From positions 1-33,354 of the forward strand of contig JAIFKV010000191.1 of the NCBI GenBank assembly GCA_020049415.1: a DNA stretch of 33,354 nucleotides, in the 5' to 3' direction. The translations under genes and the position numbers were made by a program. The stretch comes from Betaproteobacteria bacterium (lineage in GTDB: Bacteria > Pseudomonadota > Gammaproteobacteria > Burkholderiales > Thiobacillaceae). This document shows positions 8,202-17,554 of this stretch, in pieces; the first letter of the stretch is position 1; each line of letters begins with the position of its first letter. The notes under the pieces were generated by a model. It was not told where the DNA came from, made no database searches, and saw only the letters and a program-made list of their open reading frames with translations.

Positions 8202-9428
8202 TCAGACCACCGACCCCATTTTGAAGATGGGCAGATACATGGCGATTACGATACCGCCGATAAGCGTTCCCAAAATAACCATGATGAACGGTTCCATCAA
8301 ACTGGAGATACCAGCCACAGCGTCATCGACCTCACGTTCGTAGTAGTCCGCCACCTTCGACAGCATGGAATCCAGTGCGCCAGATTCTTCTCCGATGGAA
8401 ACCATCTGAATCAACATATTCGGGAACACCCCCGCCCCTTGCAGACAAACCGCGAGGCTGGAACCGGTGGAGACTTCGCTCTTGATTTTCAAGGTGGCCT
8501 GCAAATAGACATAATTGCCAGCCGCCCCGGCCACCGAATCCAATGCCTCGACCATCGGCACCCCGGCGGAAAACATGGATGAGAAAGTACGCGCCCAACG
8601 CGAAACAGTGGCTTTTTCAATCAGCGGCCCAAATACAGGAACCTTGAGAATAACGGCATCCATCTTGTTGCGAAATGCAGGAGATTGCTTCCAGGCACGC
8701 ATGATGACGAAGACCAAAGCGCCTATGCCACCAAAAATCAGATACCAATGATTTACGAAAGCATCCGAAATCGACATCACCACCATCGTCAACGCCGGCA
8801 AATCAGCCCCAGAACTGCTGTACAACTCTTTGAAGGTGGGAATCACGAACAACATGATCCCGGCAGTAATAATGAAAGCCACAGTCAACACAATGGCGGG
8901 GTAAAACAGTGCAGATTTGATCTTGCCTTGAATGGCGAGCATTTTTTCCTGATAGGAAGCAATACGATCCAGCACAGTATCGAGAATACCGGCCTGTTCA
9001 CCGGCATGAACCAGATTGCAATACAAGCCATCGAAGTATTTGGGGTACTTGCTGAACGCCACGCTCATGCTGGAACCGGTCTCGACATCGGCCTTGATAT
9101 CGCCCAGAAGCCGTTGCAAGGCGGGATTTGAATGACTCCGCGCGGAAATATCGAAGGCTTGCAGCAAAGGCACGCCAGCCTTGAGCATGGTAGAAAGCTG
9201 GCGGGTAAAAAGGGCAATATCCTTGGACGTAATCTTGCCGCCACGACTGAACATGCCTTGCTTGCCAACCTTGATGACGTTGATTCCTTGTCGCCTTAGA
9301 GACTGGCGAACATAGGCTTCACCCGGTGCAAGCATTTCACCTTTGACTTTCTTGCCAACCTTGTCCGTTCCCTCCCAGACGTAGGGAACGTGCTTGCCTC
9401 CGGTAGCTGAAGCTTGGGCCGTCGCCAT
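8202..9428 (-). CDS. pilC: Type IV pilus inner-membrane platform protein PilC
   Basis: PilC is the polytopic platform around which PilB drives pilin insertion and extraction. The 408-residue protein has the two tandem type II secretion F domains of the family, one around residues 70-195 (FTRQLSTMLKAGVPLLQAFDI) and one around 270-395 (WARTFSSMFSAGVPMVEALDSV). Each is followed by a hydrophobic segment, and the protein ends in YLPIFKMGSVV, a very typical PilC ending. The ATG at 9428 has AAAGGA about nine bases upstream. It follows pilB by 22 bases and precedes pilD, forming the canonical pilBCD order. No major pilin gene (pilA) lies in this cluster, so the pilin must be encoded elsewhere. Confidence 0.97.
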   Translation of the reverse strand: MATAQASATGGKHVPYVWEGTDKVGKKVKGEMLAPGEAYVRQSLRRQGINVIKVGKQGMFSRGGKITSKDIALFTRQLSTMLKAGVPLLQAFDISARSHSNPALQRLLGDIKADVETGSSMSVAFSKYPKYFDGLYCNLVHAGEQAGILDTVLDRIASYQEKMLAIQGKIKSALFYPAIVLTVAFIITAGIMLFVIPTFKELYSSSGADLPALTMVVMSISDAFVNHWYLIFGGIGALVFVIMRAWKQSPAFRNKMDAVILKVPVFGPLIEKATVSRWARTFSSMFSAGVPMVEALDSVAGAAGNYVYLQATLKIKSEVSTGSSLAVCLQGAGVFPNMLIQMVSIGEESGALDSMLSKVADYYEREVDDAVAGISSLMEPFIMVILGTLIGGIVIAMYLPIFKMGSVV

Positions 9429-9450
9429 TAATTCTTATCCTTTAAAAACG

Positions 9451-11172
9451 CTATTCGTTGGTCACCGCCAACACTTCTTCAAGTGAAGTCTGACCTTGTT
9501 TAACCTTTAGCAAAGCCGCCTCGCGGAGATTGAGCACCCCATCGCGCTTGGCCTGCTCGGCAATATCCACCGCAGTTCCATTCTTCAAAATAATGCGATT
9601 AATTTCTTCACTTATCGGCATGACCTGATATATGCCCAATCGTCCTTTGTAACCGGTTTGTTTGCAGGTATCGCACCCCACCGCGCCATATGGCTGCCAA
9701 GATCCATCCAGATCGGCTTCGGAAAACCCTGCGGCAAGAAGCGCTTCTGGCGGAATATCGATCGGTTTCTTGCAGTTGGAGCATAGACGACGCGCCAAAC
9801 GCTGCGCGGTGATCAATTGCACCGAAGCCGCTACGTTATAGCTCGGTATTCCCATATTGATCAGGCGAGTCAAAGTGGCCGGAGCATCGTTGGTGTGCAA
9901 CGTGGATAGCACCATGTGGCCGGTCTGCGCCGCCTTGATGGCAATATCACCTGTCTCGTGATCCCGTATTTCGCCAACCATGATGATGTCCGGATCCTGC
10001 CGCAGAAAAGCCTTCATCGCGGAGGAGAAATTAAGACCCGCTTTTTCATTCACATTGACTTGATTGATGCCAGGCAACTGAATTTCAACCGGATCTTCAA
10101 CCGTAGCAATATTGACGTCCGGCTTATTCAGAATATTCAGACAGGCATACAGTGAAACGGTCTTGCCAGAACCGGTTGGCCCAGTCACCAGCACCATGCC
10201 ATAGGGCCGCTGCACCGCATCGACGAGTAATTTGAGTTGATCGGGTTCATACCCCAGCTTTTCGATCCCCATCGTCGCGGAGGTGGAATCCAGAATACGC
10301 ATGACGATCTTTTCGCCATAGATCGTGGGTAAAGTCGAAACCCGGAAATCAACAGATTTGGCGCGTGACAGCACCAACTTCATGCGACCGTCTTGCGGGA
10401 TTCGCTTTTCCGAAATATCGAGTTTGGAGATGACTTTGATGCGCGAAGCGATTTTGTCCTTGATCGCCAAAGGGGGTTGCGCCACCTCATAAAGAATGCC
10501 GTCCATACGATAGCGGATTCGGTAATTCTTCTCGTAAGGTTCAAAGTGAATATCTGAAGCACCACTATTGATGGCATCGAGCAACATCTTTTGCAGATAT
10601 TTGACGACCGGGGCGTCGTCGATATCCGAGGCTGCTGCGGTATCGGCCTCGTTTTGCGCCTCATCGTCACTGAATTCCAGATTGAGGTCTTCAGTCTCGA
10701 TGGTTTTGAGAATGCTGTCCTCAGTGGCCTCGCCATAAGTATCGAGCCAGCGCCCAAGTTTGTCGTCCTCGACGACAATCGGCTCGGCGGCAAGGCTGGT
10801 CTGAAACTTGATATCGTCCAGCGCTTTCAGGTTGCTGGGATCCGATATTGCGACGAAGAGACGATTGCCACGCAATGTAATGGGCAAGACCCGATACTTG
10901 CTCAGCAGCTTGGGATCAACCACGCCCTTGGGCATGACAGAGGGATCGAACGCATCGAGATTAAGCAGCGGCAAGCCAAATGTAACCGAGGCAAACGCAG
11001 CTATTTGATCAGCCCGAAAACGACGCGTTCTGAGCAAACTTCCGATAAATGTTTCACCCGAACCGCGCGATTGGTTTTGCAAGGTCTCGCCTTCCTCGGG
11101 GGAAAGCAGCCCTTGGGTCACCATGGCTCGACAAAGACCCGTCAGATTGGCGCCTACTGTTACCGCAACCAT
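9451..11172 (-). CDS. pilB: Type IV pilus extension ATPase PilB
   Basis: PilB is the hexameric cytoplasmic ATPase that powers pilus extension. The 573-residue protein has an N-terminal MshEN-type domain (about residues 10-150). The core follows with Walker A GPTGSGKT near residue 330, the Asp box, Walker B DPDIIMVGEIRD near residue 396 and the His box GHMVLSTLHTND. A tetracysteine zinc site sits near residues 461-502 (CSNCKKP and CDTCKQTGYKGR), which distinguishes PilB/GspE extension ATPases from PilT. An insert rich in Asp and Glu (about residues 163-185) separates the N-terminal domain from the core. The ATG at 11172 has a purine-rich GAGGAG upstream at long spacing. A candidate promoter lies in the 94-base gap before it. 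Together with pilC and pilD this gives the pilus assembly motor. Confidence 0.97.
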   Translation of the reverse strand: MVAVTVGANLTGLCRAMVTQGLLSPEEGETLQNQSRGSGETFIGSLLRTRRFRADQIAAFASVTFGLPLLNLDAFDPSVMPKGVVDPKLLSKYRVLPITLRGNRLFVAISDPSNLKALDDIKFQTSLAAEPIVVEDDKLGRWLDTYGEATEDSILKTIETEDLNLEFSDDEAQNEADTAAASDIDDAPVVKYLQKMLLDAINSGASDIHFEPYEKNYRIRYRMDGILYEVAQPPLAIKDKIASRIKVISKLDISEKRIPQDGRMKLVLSRAKSVDFRVSTLPTIYGEKIVMRILDSTSATMGIEKLGYEPDQLKLLVDAVQRPYGMVLVTGPTGSGKTVSLYACLNILNKPDVNIATVEDPVEIQLPGINQVNVNEKAGLNFSSAMKAFLRQDPDIIMVGEIRDHETGDIAIKAAQTGHMVLSTLHTNDAPATLTRLINMGIPSYNVAASVQLITAQRLARRLCSNCKKPIDIPPEALLAAGFSEADLDGSWQPYGAVGCDTCKQTGYKGRLGIYQVMPISEEINRIILKNGTAVDIAEQAKRDGVLNLREAALLKVKQGQTSLEEVLAVTNE

Positions 11173-11215
11173 TACGCCCTTGAGCTCCTCTTGCTAACTT
11201 CCAATTTGGTCAAGG

Positions 11216-11244
11216 ATATTGCCCCCCCTCCCAGCAAATGTAAA
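11216..11244 (-). promoter_or_regulatory. Candidate sigma-70 promoter for pilBCD with a seven-G run in its spacer
   Basis: Reading on the minus strand, TTTACA (11244-11239, 5/6 to the -35 consensus) and CAATAT (11221-11216, 3/6 but keeping the key A2 and T6) are separated by exactly 17 bases. The spacer contains GGGGGGG (C run at 11222-11228 on the plus strand). It lies 44 bases upstream of the pilB start. This is a motif match only. Confidence 0.35.
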
Positions 11245-11266
11245 GAAACCTGACCAGACCATAAAC

Positions 11267-12538
11267 TCAGCGCTTAAGGCGACGCGGACCAATCCTGGCT
11301 GTTTTGACCATGCGCTCCTGGACTTGAACGATTTCAACCGGATAACCGGCAATCAAGACGCTCACCCCGGCATCGGGCATCGCCTCAAGATGTTCCAGAA
11401 GCAAACCATTCAGCGTACGCGGCCCATCCAGAGGAAATTGCAACTTCAGCTTGCGATTCAACTCACGCAGCGGGGTTGCGCCATCGACCAGATAACTGCC
11501 ATCTGACTGCACACAATTGGCATCCTGTCCGCCAGGAAGCACAGCGGTAAATTCGCCGACGATTTCTTCGAGAATATCGACGACAGACACCAACCCGAGT
11601 AATTCTCCGTATTCATCAACGACCAATCCCAACGATTGACGATTGGCTTGGAACTGGGTCAATTGCACATAAAGCGAAGTGCCGGAGGGAATGAAATAAG
11701 GCTCTCGCAACCAGCCGCGAAATTTTTCAATATCGAATGTTTCCTCTTGTAAACGCGCCAGCGCTCGCCGCACATGCAGAATGCCGATGACATTATTCGG
11801 CTCGCCGTCATAAACCGGCAAGCGTGCATGGTGACTGGTATTCAATTGACGCAGAATTTCATCTGCTTCAGCCGCCAGGTCGATCGCCTCGATCTGACTG
11901 CGCGGCAGCATCGCATCGTCGACTGTAACCTCTTCCAGATCGAACAGATTGGTCAGAATAGTGCGATGTTGGCTGGGCAGAAGCGAACCGGATTCGGCCA
12001 GCAAAGTACGCAACTCCTCCACCCCCATACTCCGATCAGATGCTGCGGCCGGATTCAGCCTGAACAGCTTCAACTGGGCCTGGACGAACAAATTTACAAA
12101 CCAGATTACCGGCCTTAAAACATTGGCCATAATGGTCAGCGGATAACTGATTACGGGCGCAATTTTTTCCGGCCAAGACGCCCCTATCACCTTTGGCGTC
12201 ACTTCAGAAAACACCAGAATCATGAAGGTGACCAACAAAGTCGCCAGCGTCAGCGCCAGTTCGCTCTCGCCAAACAATCTGAACACGATGACGGTGACCA
12301 GCGCCGCAGCAGCCGAATTGACCAGGTTATTGCCGATCAAAACCGTCGATAGCAGCTTATCGGTCTGTGCGAGCAGCTTCTCGGCTAATTGAGCTCCACG
12401 GTGACCAGACCTCGACATGGTTTTAAGGCGATAACGGTTCACCGCCATCATGCTGGTTTCAGAACCGGAAAAAAATCCGGACAACACCAACAACATAACC
12501 AAGGCGCCGAGAAGCGCCTCTAAAGGAATCTCATCCAA
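11267..12538 (-). CDS. CNNM/CBS-pair membrane protein of the HlyC/CorC family
   Basis: A 423-residue membrane protein: an N-terminal CNNM transmembrane domain with about four hydrophobic segments (residues 1-190, including the signature SGFFSGSETSMMAVNRYRL), then two CBS domains (about 205-330, with ARLPVYDG and LGLVVDEYGELLGLVSVVDIL), then a C-terminal CorC_HlyC transporter-associated domain (about 345-420). Members are linked to magnesium/cobalt homeostasis, and CBS pairs often bind adenine nucleotides. Older hemolysin labels are not supported. The start is a TTG giving LDEIPLEALLGAL, matching the usual family N-terminus M(D/E)(D/E)IPL; a stop lies eight codons upstream, so no longer start is possible. 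It precedes pilB by 94 bases. The close homologue in E. coli by layout is YfjD/CorB-like, but the exact transported ion is unknown. Confidence 0.92.
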   Translation of the reverse strand: MDEIPLEALLGALVMLLVLSGFFSGSETSMMAVNRYRLKTMSRSGHRGAQLAEKLLAQTDKLLSTVLIGNNLVNSAAAALVTVIVFRLFGESELALTLATLLVTFMILVFSEVTPKVIGASWPEKIAPVISYPLTIMANVLRPVIWFVNLFVQAQLKLFRLNPAAASDRSMGVEELRTLLAESGSLLPSQHRTILTNLFDLEEVTVDDAMLPRSQIEAIDLAAEADEILRQLNTSHHARLPVYDGEPNNVIGILHVRRALARLQEETFDIEKFRGWLREPYFIPSGTSLYVQLTQFQANRQSLGLVVDEYGELLGLVSVVDILEEIVGEFTAVLPGGQDANCVQSDGSYLVDGATPLRELNRKLKLQFPLDGPRTLNGLLLEHLEAMPDAGVSVLIAGYPVEIVQVQERMVKTARIGPRRLKR

Positions 12539-12588
12539 ACGAGCATTGCGGTAGTCAAGACGACATCAGTTTAGCAGCCGAATCGGCT

Positions 12589-13935
12589 CTAACGCTCAAA
12601 CAGCGCGATGCTCTCGACATGCGCGGTATGCGGAAACATATTTGCGACACCGGCGGTTTTCAGACGATAACCCTTTTGATGCACCAACACTGCCGCATCC
12701 CGCGCCAGGGTCGCCGGATTGCATGACACATAAACAATGCGGGAAGGTTGACTGGCTGAAGCGTCGGAATCCGGCAAGGACTTGACCAGTTCGATCGCGC
12801 CATCACGCGGCGGATCAATCAGTAATTTATGAAATCCACCCATTTCCGCATAACTATCCGGTGTCATTTCGAACAAATTGGCGACACGAAACTGACAATG
12901 TTCAGACAAACCATTTCGCCCGGCATTCTCGATCGCACGCGTCACCAGCCCCTGGCTTCCCTCTATACCCACTACCTCCGCGCCAGATCGCGCAATCGGT
13001 AAACTGAAATTGCCCAGACCGCAGAAAAAGTCAGCGATCCGCTCGCCAGCGTGGCAATCCAACAGACGCATGGCGCGACGAATCAACATCCGGTTGATGC
13101 CATGATTGACCTGAGTAAATTCAGTCGGACGAAACGGCATGTCAAGATCGAATTCAGGCAGCGAATAGGCCAACTCAGGCGCATTCAGCGGATGGAACGG
13201 GTAAGCCGTGTCCGGTCCCTTCGGCTGCAACCAGAATTGGATGCCGTGACGATCGGCGAAATCGCGCAGCTTGACTTCATCCTCCGCGGTCAATGGATCC
13301 ATGATGCGCAACACCAACACCGAAAGCGACTCGCCCGCCGCCAGCTCGATCTGCGGCAAACGATCGAGAATCGACAGACTTGCAACCAACGCCCGTAACT
13401 CGGGCAACAATGCGGAAATATGCGGCAGCAAAACCTCGCAACTGGTCATGTCGGCGACATAGCTGCTGCGACGCTCATGAAATCCGACCAGAACACCGCC
13501 CTTCTTTTGCACATGCCGCACCGACAAACGAGCTCGGGTGCGATAGCCCCATGTCGGGCCATGGATCGGTGACAACAGGGTTTCGGGCGTCACCTTGCCG
13601 ATATGCTTGAAACAATCCTCCAGCACACGCTGCTTCGCTGCCACTTGCGCCGCCTCATCCAGATGCTGGTGCGTACACCCTCCACAGATGCCAAACCAAG
13701 TGCATTTCGGGGTCACCCGAAACGGGCTTGATTTTAATATCCGGGTCGCCTGTGCCTGCTCGAATTCCGGTTTTTTACGATAACTGGAAGCCAATACAAC
13801 TTCGCCAGGCAGCGCGCCATCGACAAAAATCGTCTTGCCGTCGCGATGACCAATGCCCTTGCCTTCGTGGTCCAGCGACTCGATGAAAAGCTCCGCCTCC
13901 GGCGCCGAACTGTTCTGTCGCTCACGCCGCCTCAT
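12589..13935 (-). CDS. rlmD: 23S rRNA (uracil-1939-C5)-methyltransferase RlmD
   Basis: RlmD makes m5U at position 1939 of 23S rRNA using S-adenosylmethionine. The 448-residue protein has an N-terminal TRAM RNA-binding domain (about residues 12-65). The [4Fe-4S] cysteines Cys78, Cys84 and Cys87 ([10 protein letters not shown]) follow, with a fourth likely in [10 protein letters not shown] Rossmann methyltransferase domain carries [14 protein letters not shown] for SAM binding. The catalytic nucleophile is in [12 protein letters not shown] near residue 405, and the C-terminus has the typical [17 protein letters not shown] start it at the ATG overlapping the stop of the upstream exonuclease gene (ATGA); a GTG three codons earlier is possible. 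RlmD rather than TrmA or RlmC is favoured by the TRAM domain and the overall length. The two genes form a coupled pair. Confidence 0.95.
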   Translation of the reverse strand: MRRRERQNSSAPEAELFIESLDHEGKGIGHRDGKTIFVDGALPGEVVLASSYRKKPEFEQAQATRILKSSPFRVTPKCTWFGICGGCTHQHLDEAAQVAAKQRVLEDCFKHIGKVTPETLLSPIHGPTWGYRTRARLSVRHVQKKGGVLVGFHERRSSYVADMTSCEVLLPHISALLPELRALVASLSILDRLPQIELAAGESLSVLVLRIMDPLTAEDEVKLRDFADRHGIQFWLQPKGPDTAYPFHPLNAPELAYSLPEFDLDMPFRPTEFTQVNHGINRMLIRRAMRLLDCHAGERIADFFCGLGNFSLPIARSGAEVVGIEGSQGLVTRAIENAGRNGLSEHCQFRVANLFEMTPDSYAEMGGFHKLLIDPPRDGAIELVKSLPDSDASASQPSRIVYVSCNPATLARDAAVLVHQKGYRLKTAGVANMFPHTAHVESIALFER

Positions 13936-14666
13936 GATGGCCACGCCTCCAGAAACTCGAACCAGTGATCGGCGCCAATTTCCTCCAGCGAAGCGCGCAC
14001 CAGGTTGATTTCCGCGTCATATTGCTCGGTCGTAAGCTCTCCGCGCATTTTCCGAAAGCGCAGCAACACCAGATAAGTGTTGACGACGTCGGTCTCACAA
14101 TAATCTCGAATGGCATCATGTTCGCCGCGCTGAAAAGCGTCCCAAACCGCGCCGCCATCCATACCGAGCTTGCCGGGAAATCCCAACAGCTTGGCCAGCG
14201 CATCCAGCGGCGCATTGGCGCGTGCCTGGAAACCCGCCAGCACGTCCATCAGATCAAGGTGACGGGTGTGATAGCGATTCAGATAATTGTTGTATTTGAA
14301 ATCGCGATCATCATCGCCCCAATCCCAATAACGCGGCGCGGTCACGCCATGCAACAGAGAACGATAATGCAGCACCGGCAGGTCGAAACCACCACCGTTC
14401 CAGGACACGATTTGCGGCGTGTATTTTTCAATACCGTCGAAGAAACGTTGCAACATCTCGGCCTCGGTCGCCTCGGGATGCGATAACGACCACACCTTGA
14501 AAGTTTTTTCGGTGCGTAAAACACACGAAATGGTCACCACGCGTTGCAGGTAATGCGGCAAAAACTCAGAACCACCAGTCTGCTGACGACGCATCAGAAG
14601 CCCCATCTCGCCGACTTCATGATCACTTGCTTTGGTTTCAATGTCAAAAATGAGTAATGGAGTCAT
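13932..14666 (-). CDS. Predicted 3'-5' exonuclease (PolB exonuclease-like, DEDDy)
   Basis: A 244-residue single-domain protein of the family described as a predicted 3'-5' exonuclease related to the proofreading domain of family B DNA polymerases. The DEDD motifs are visible in order: FDIET with Asp8 and Glu10, [15 protein letters not shown] supplying the second motif Asp, and [11 protein letters not shown] as the third, where the Y-x3-D arrangement makes it the DEDDy type. No polymerase domain is attached. Metal-dependent hydrolysis from 3' ends is therefore expected; whether it acts on DNA or RNA is unknown. Its stop overlaps the rlmD start in an ATGA, and it diverges from pgl with a 69-base gap. 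The pairing with an rRNA methyltransferase could hint at an RNA role, but that is speculation. Confidence 0.9.
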   Translation of the reverse strand: MTPLLIFDIETKASDHEVGEMGLLMRRQQTGGSEFLPHYLQRVVTISCVLRTEKTFKVWSLSHPEATEAEMLQRFFDGIEKYTPQIVSWNGGGFDLPVLHYRSLLHGVTAPRYWDWGDDDRDFKYNNYLNRYHTRHLDLMDVLAGFQARANAPLDALAKLLGFPGKLGMDGGAVWDAFQRGEHDAIRDYCETDVVNTYLVLLRFRKMRGELTTEQYDAEINLVRASLEEIGADHWFEFLEAWPS

Positions 14667-14735
14667 GGGTGGCTTGGTCTGCGCGATACACGGCTAAAAT
14701 CCGGCTGATTTTATCTGCTTTCAACAACCAAACCG

Positions 14736-15485
14736 ATGTCCCCAACATCTCTCGTATCGACATCGCTCGACTCACCCTCCCCTGCTACCCGCCAAATGCG
14801 TTGGCACGTCGTCGCCCAAACCGAATGGCTTGCTACCGCTACAGCATGGATCAACCTTGCGGCAGCCAACGCTGTGGCGGCGCGCGGAGAATTCCATCTG
14901 GTTCTGGCGGGCGGTGGCACGCCGGAAAAAATCTATCGGGCCTTGGCCAAGTTGAAACACGATTGGTCGCACTGGCATCTCTGGTTTGGCGACGAGCGCT
15001 GCCTGCCAGAGGATGATCCTCAGCGTAACAGCCGAATGGCAGCGGCAGCCTGGCTGGACCGAATCGAGATCCCCGCCAGCAATATCCATGTCATTCCGGC
15101 AGAACTCGGCGCGGAAGCCGGAGCACACGCTTATACACAAACCCTGCGTGGCATCAATGAATTCGACCTGGTCTTGCTCGGACTAGGCCAGGATGGCCAT
15201 ACCGCCAGCCTGTTTCCAAACCACGACTGGGGCGTCAATGACGACGCGGCCGATGTCATGGCAGTGGCGGACGCCCCCAAGCCACCGCCGGAGCGAATCT
15301 CACTTTCCGCGCATCGCTTGTCGCGCGCGCGCGCCGTTCTTTTTTTGATTTGCGGCGCCGACAAGCGCGATGCGCTGACACTTTGGCAACAGGGTGTAAT
15401 CATTCCTGCCGCCTCGATCCGGCCTGTTGCCGGCATAGATTTACTCATCGACACGGACGCCTGTCCGCCTGGAGAACCAAAATGA
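14736..15485 (+). CDS. pgl: 6-phosphogluconolactonase
   Basis: The enzyme hydrolyses 6-phosphogluconolactone to 6-phosphogluconate, the second step of the oxidative pentose phosphate pathway. Diagnostic motifs of the DevB/SOL class are present: FHLVLAGGGTPEKIYRAL, WFGDERCLPEDDPQRNS and the catalytic-site loop LLGLGQDGHTASLFP. The protein is 249 residues from the ATG at 14736. An in-frame ATG at 14796 would remove a Ser/Thr/Pro-rich leader of 20 residues and begin MRWHVVAQ, closer to the family N-terminus; neither start has a clear ribosome binding site. No zwf or gnd gene is adjacent, so this gene is detached from its usual partners. Its stop overlaps the start of the following DUF4139 gene (ATGA). 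A weak TTGGTC/TAAAAT pair with a short 15-base spacer lies upstream at 14674-14700. Confidence 0.94.
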   Translation: MSPTSLVSTSLDSPSPATRQMRWHVVAQTEWLATATAWINLAAANAVAARGEFHLVLAGGGTPEKIYRALAKLKHDWSHWHLWFGDERCLPEDDPQRNSRMAAAAWLDRIEIPASNIHVIPAELGAEAGAHAYTQTLRGINEFDLVLLGLGQDGHTASLFPNHDWGVNDDAADVMAVADAPKPPPERISLSAHRLSRARAVLFLICGADKRDALTLWQQGVIIPAASIRPVAGIDLLIDTDACPPGEPK

Positions 15486-16936
15486 AGAAAACCTTGCTCA
15501 TCCTTGCACTGCTCGCCGCACATCCTGCTCACGCGCTGGATGAACGCGCAAGTAGCGCCGCGGAGCAGACCGCGCTCGCCGTCACCATTTACAACGGCGA
15601 TCTGGCCCTGATCAAAGATGCCCGCAAAGTGCGAGTGAACAACGGCGACAACCTGCTCGCCTGGCGCGATGTTTCCGCTCGCATGCAACCGGAAACCGCA
15701 TTGCTGCGATCCGTCGAAGGCAAAAACCTCACCTTGCTGGAACAGAATTTTGACTTCGACTTGCTGACACCGCAGAAACTGCTGGAGAAATCTGTCGGGG
15801 AAACAGTGCGGGTGACGCGCACCCAACCCATCACCGGCGCCGAATTCGCCGAGCATGCGGTCGTGCTCGCCGCCAACAATGGCGTTGTTCTGCAATTCAA
15901 GGATCGCGTAGAAACCGGCGTACCCGGCCGACTCGGCTTCAGTTCCGTGCCCGCCAGTCTGCGCGACCGCCCCACCCTGTCGATGTTGTTCAAAACAGAG
16001 GTTCCCGCCACAGGTTTTCTCAACAACACGGCCATCGCCGACCTCAACCTGGAGCTCACTTACCTGACCGGCGGATTGACCTGGAAAGCCGATTACGTTG
16101 CCGAACTTTCCGCAGCCGAAGACAACATCGACCTGAATGGCTGGGTCACCCTGACCAACACCAGCGGCACGGCTTACCCCAACGCGCGTCTGCAACTGGT
16201 CGCGGGTGAAGTCAATCGCGCCCAAACTGAGCGCGGCGGACGCCCCCCGATGATGATGAAAGCCATGGCAATGGCCGAAGCAGCCCCGCAAATGAGTGAG
16301 GAAAACCTGTTCGAATATCACCTTTACACACTGGATCGGCTCACCAACCTGCTCGACAACCAGACCAAACAAGTCGCGTTGCTCTCCGCGCAAAATGTCA
16401 AAACCGACAAAGAATATCGTTTTGTCGGCGCAAACTGGTACTACACCAGCCAACAAGGCGACTTGGGGCAAAAAATGAAACCGAGTGTTTTCATGGAATT
16501 CATCAACAAGGGCGGCAATCTCGGCATCCCGCTTCCTAAAGGCATTGTGCGTGTCTACAAAAAAGACAGCGCGGGGCGAGCCCAATTCATCGGTGAAGAT
16601 CGAATCGACCACACCGCATCCGGTGAAACCATCAAGCTGAAACTGGGCGAGGCGTTCGACATCACCGCCGACAAGAAGCAAACTGATTTCCAGAAGATTG
16701 CCGCCGGCTTCAACAACCGCGGCGGCGTCATTGAAACGACCTACACCATGGAAATCCGCAACGCCAAGCGCGAAGACATCAGCGTCAAAATCATCGAACC
16801 AATGCAGGGAGACTGGCAAGTGATTCAGGAAAGCCATCCGCACCGGAAAGAGTCCGCGCACACCGCCGTTTGGAGCGTGCCAGTTCCCGCCGAAGACAAA
16901 ACCACGCTGACTTGGCGTGTCAGAACAAAATACTGA
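15482..16936 (+). CDS. Secreted DUF4139 domain protein
   Basis: A 484-residue exported protein. The first 19 residues form a classic Sec signal peptide (MKKTLLILALLAAHPAHA, cleavage before LDER). The rest matches the DUF4139 layout: an N-terminal beta region beginning with VTIYNGDLALIKDARKV, a central LTYLTGGLTWKADYVAELS segment, and a C-terminal beta-sandwich with GIVRVYKKDSAGRAQFIGED and TYTMEIRNAKRE. A Met/Ala-rich linker near residues 254-270 (PPMMMKAMAMAEAA) sits before the C-terminal part. The family's molecular function is not known; it is periplasmic or outer-membrane associated by the signal peptide. I chose the ATG overlapping the pgl stop because it starts exactly at the signal peptide; a longer frame exists upstream but overlaps pgl. 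Coupling to pgl has no obvious metabolic meaning. Confidence 0.9.
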   Translation: MKKTLLILALLAAHPAHALDERASSAAEQTALAVTIYNGDLALIKDARKVRVNNGDNLLAWRDVSARMQPETALLRSVEGKNLTLLEQNFDFDLLTPQKLLEKSVGETVRVTRTQPITGAEFAEHAVVLAANNGVVLQFKDRVETGVPGRLGFSSVPASLRDRPTLSMLFKTEVPATGFLNNTAIADLNLELTYLTGGLTWKADYVAELSAAEDNIDLNGWVTLTNTSGTAYPNARLQLVAGEVNRAQTERGGRPPMMMKAMAMAEAAPQMSEENLFEYHLYTLDRLTNLLDNQTKQVALLSAQNVKTDKEYRFVGANWYYTSQQGDLGQKMKPSVFMEFINKGGNLGIPLPKGIVRVYKKDSAGRAQFIGEDRIDHTASGETIKLKLGEAFDITADKKQTDFQKIAAGFNNRGGVIETTYTMEIRNAKREDISVKIIEPMQGDWQVIQESHPHRKESAHTAVWSVPVPAEDKTTLTWRVRTKY

Positions 16937-16954
16937 AACACCACGCCCTCCGCG

Positions 16955-17545
16955 ATGTTATTTGAAGAAATCGCTAGCGCACTGGCCGAACCCGGCTGGT
17001 GCGTCATACCCAACTTCCTGAGCATCGATGAGACCGCCGCGCTGCGCACGGAATGCCTCGCCGCGCATACCAACGGAGAATTCCATCGCGCTGGCATTGG
17101 CCGCGGCGTTTCATCACAGCAATCCGAAATACGCGGCGACCATGTGCTCTGGATCGACGAAGCACACGCTGGCCAGGTATTGCAAGACCTATTGAAAAAG
17201 CTGGAAGCTTTACGGCAAGCAGTCAATCAGCAGTTGTTTCTGGGTTTGTTCGATGCCGAATTGCACTTCGCGGTCTACCCGCCTGGCGCGGGTTATTGCC
17301 GTCATCTCGACCGCTTCCAGGATGATGATCGACGCACGCTGACAGTCATTCTTTACCTGAATGAAAATTGGACCCGATCAGATGGTGGCTTATTGCGTTT
17401 CTGGCCCGAGGAAACCCAATCACCGCAGGAAATCGAGCCACTTGGCGGCACTTTGGTGACCTTTCTTTCTGATCGCTTCTGGCATGAAGTCTTGCCCGCT
17501 CACCGCCAACGCTTGAGCCTGACCGGTTGGTTCAGGCGGCGCTGA
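16955..17545 (+). CDS. 2-oxoglutarate/Fe(II)-dependent oxygenase (prolyl-4-hydroxylase-like)
   Basis: A 196-residue non-heme iron oxygenase with the double-stranded beta-helix signature of the 2OG-Fe(II) superfamily. The iron ligands are His117 and Asp119 (CRHLDRF) and His177 (RFWHEVLP), and Arg186 (RQRLSLTGWF) would bind the 2-oxoglutarate carboxylate. The segments TVILYLNENW and DGGLLRFW are typical of the SM-20/prolyl 4-hydroxylase group, and the C-terminal GWFRRR is common in bacterial members. All catalytic residues are present. It lies 18 bases after the DUF4139 gene on the same strand and converges on the M48-like gene with a 9-base gap. The substrate, whether protein prolyl residue or small molecule, cannot be inferred. 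Confidence 0.92.
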   Translation: MLFEEIASALAEPGWCVIPNFLSIDETAALRTECLAAHTNGEFHRAGIGRGVSSQQSEIRGDHVLWIDEAHAGQVLQDLLKKLEALRQAVNQQLFLGLFDAELHFAVYPPGAGYCRHLDRFQDDDRRTLTVILYLNENWTRSDGGLLRFWPEETQSPQEIEPLGGTLVTFLSDRFWHEVLPAHRQRLSLTGWFRRR

Positions 17546-17554
17546 AGCTATGCC

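Noticed and set aside
14674..14700. A promoter TTGGTC/TAAAAT for pgl
   Set aside because: The spacer is only 15 bases and the -35 match is weak; mentioned under pgl but not listed as a feature.
15131..16861. A 576-codon open frame antisense to pgl and the DUF4139 gene
   Set aside because: It is long but lies opposite two well supported genes, has compositionally odd Gly/His/Phe-rich translation with no recognisable domain, and is explained by codon bias of the sense strand.
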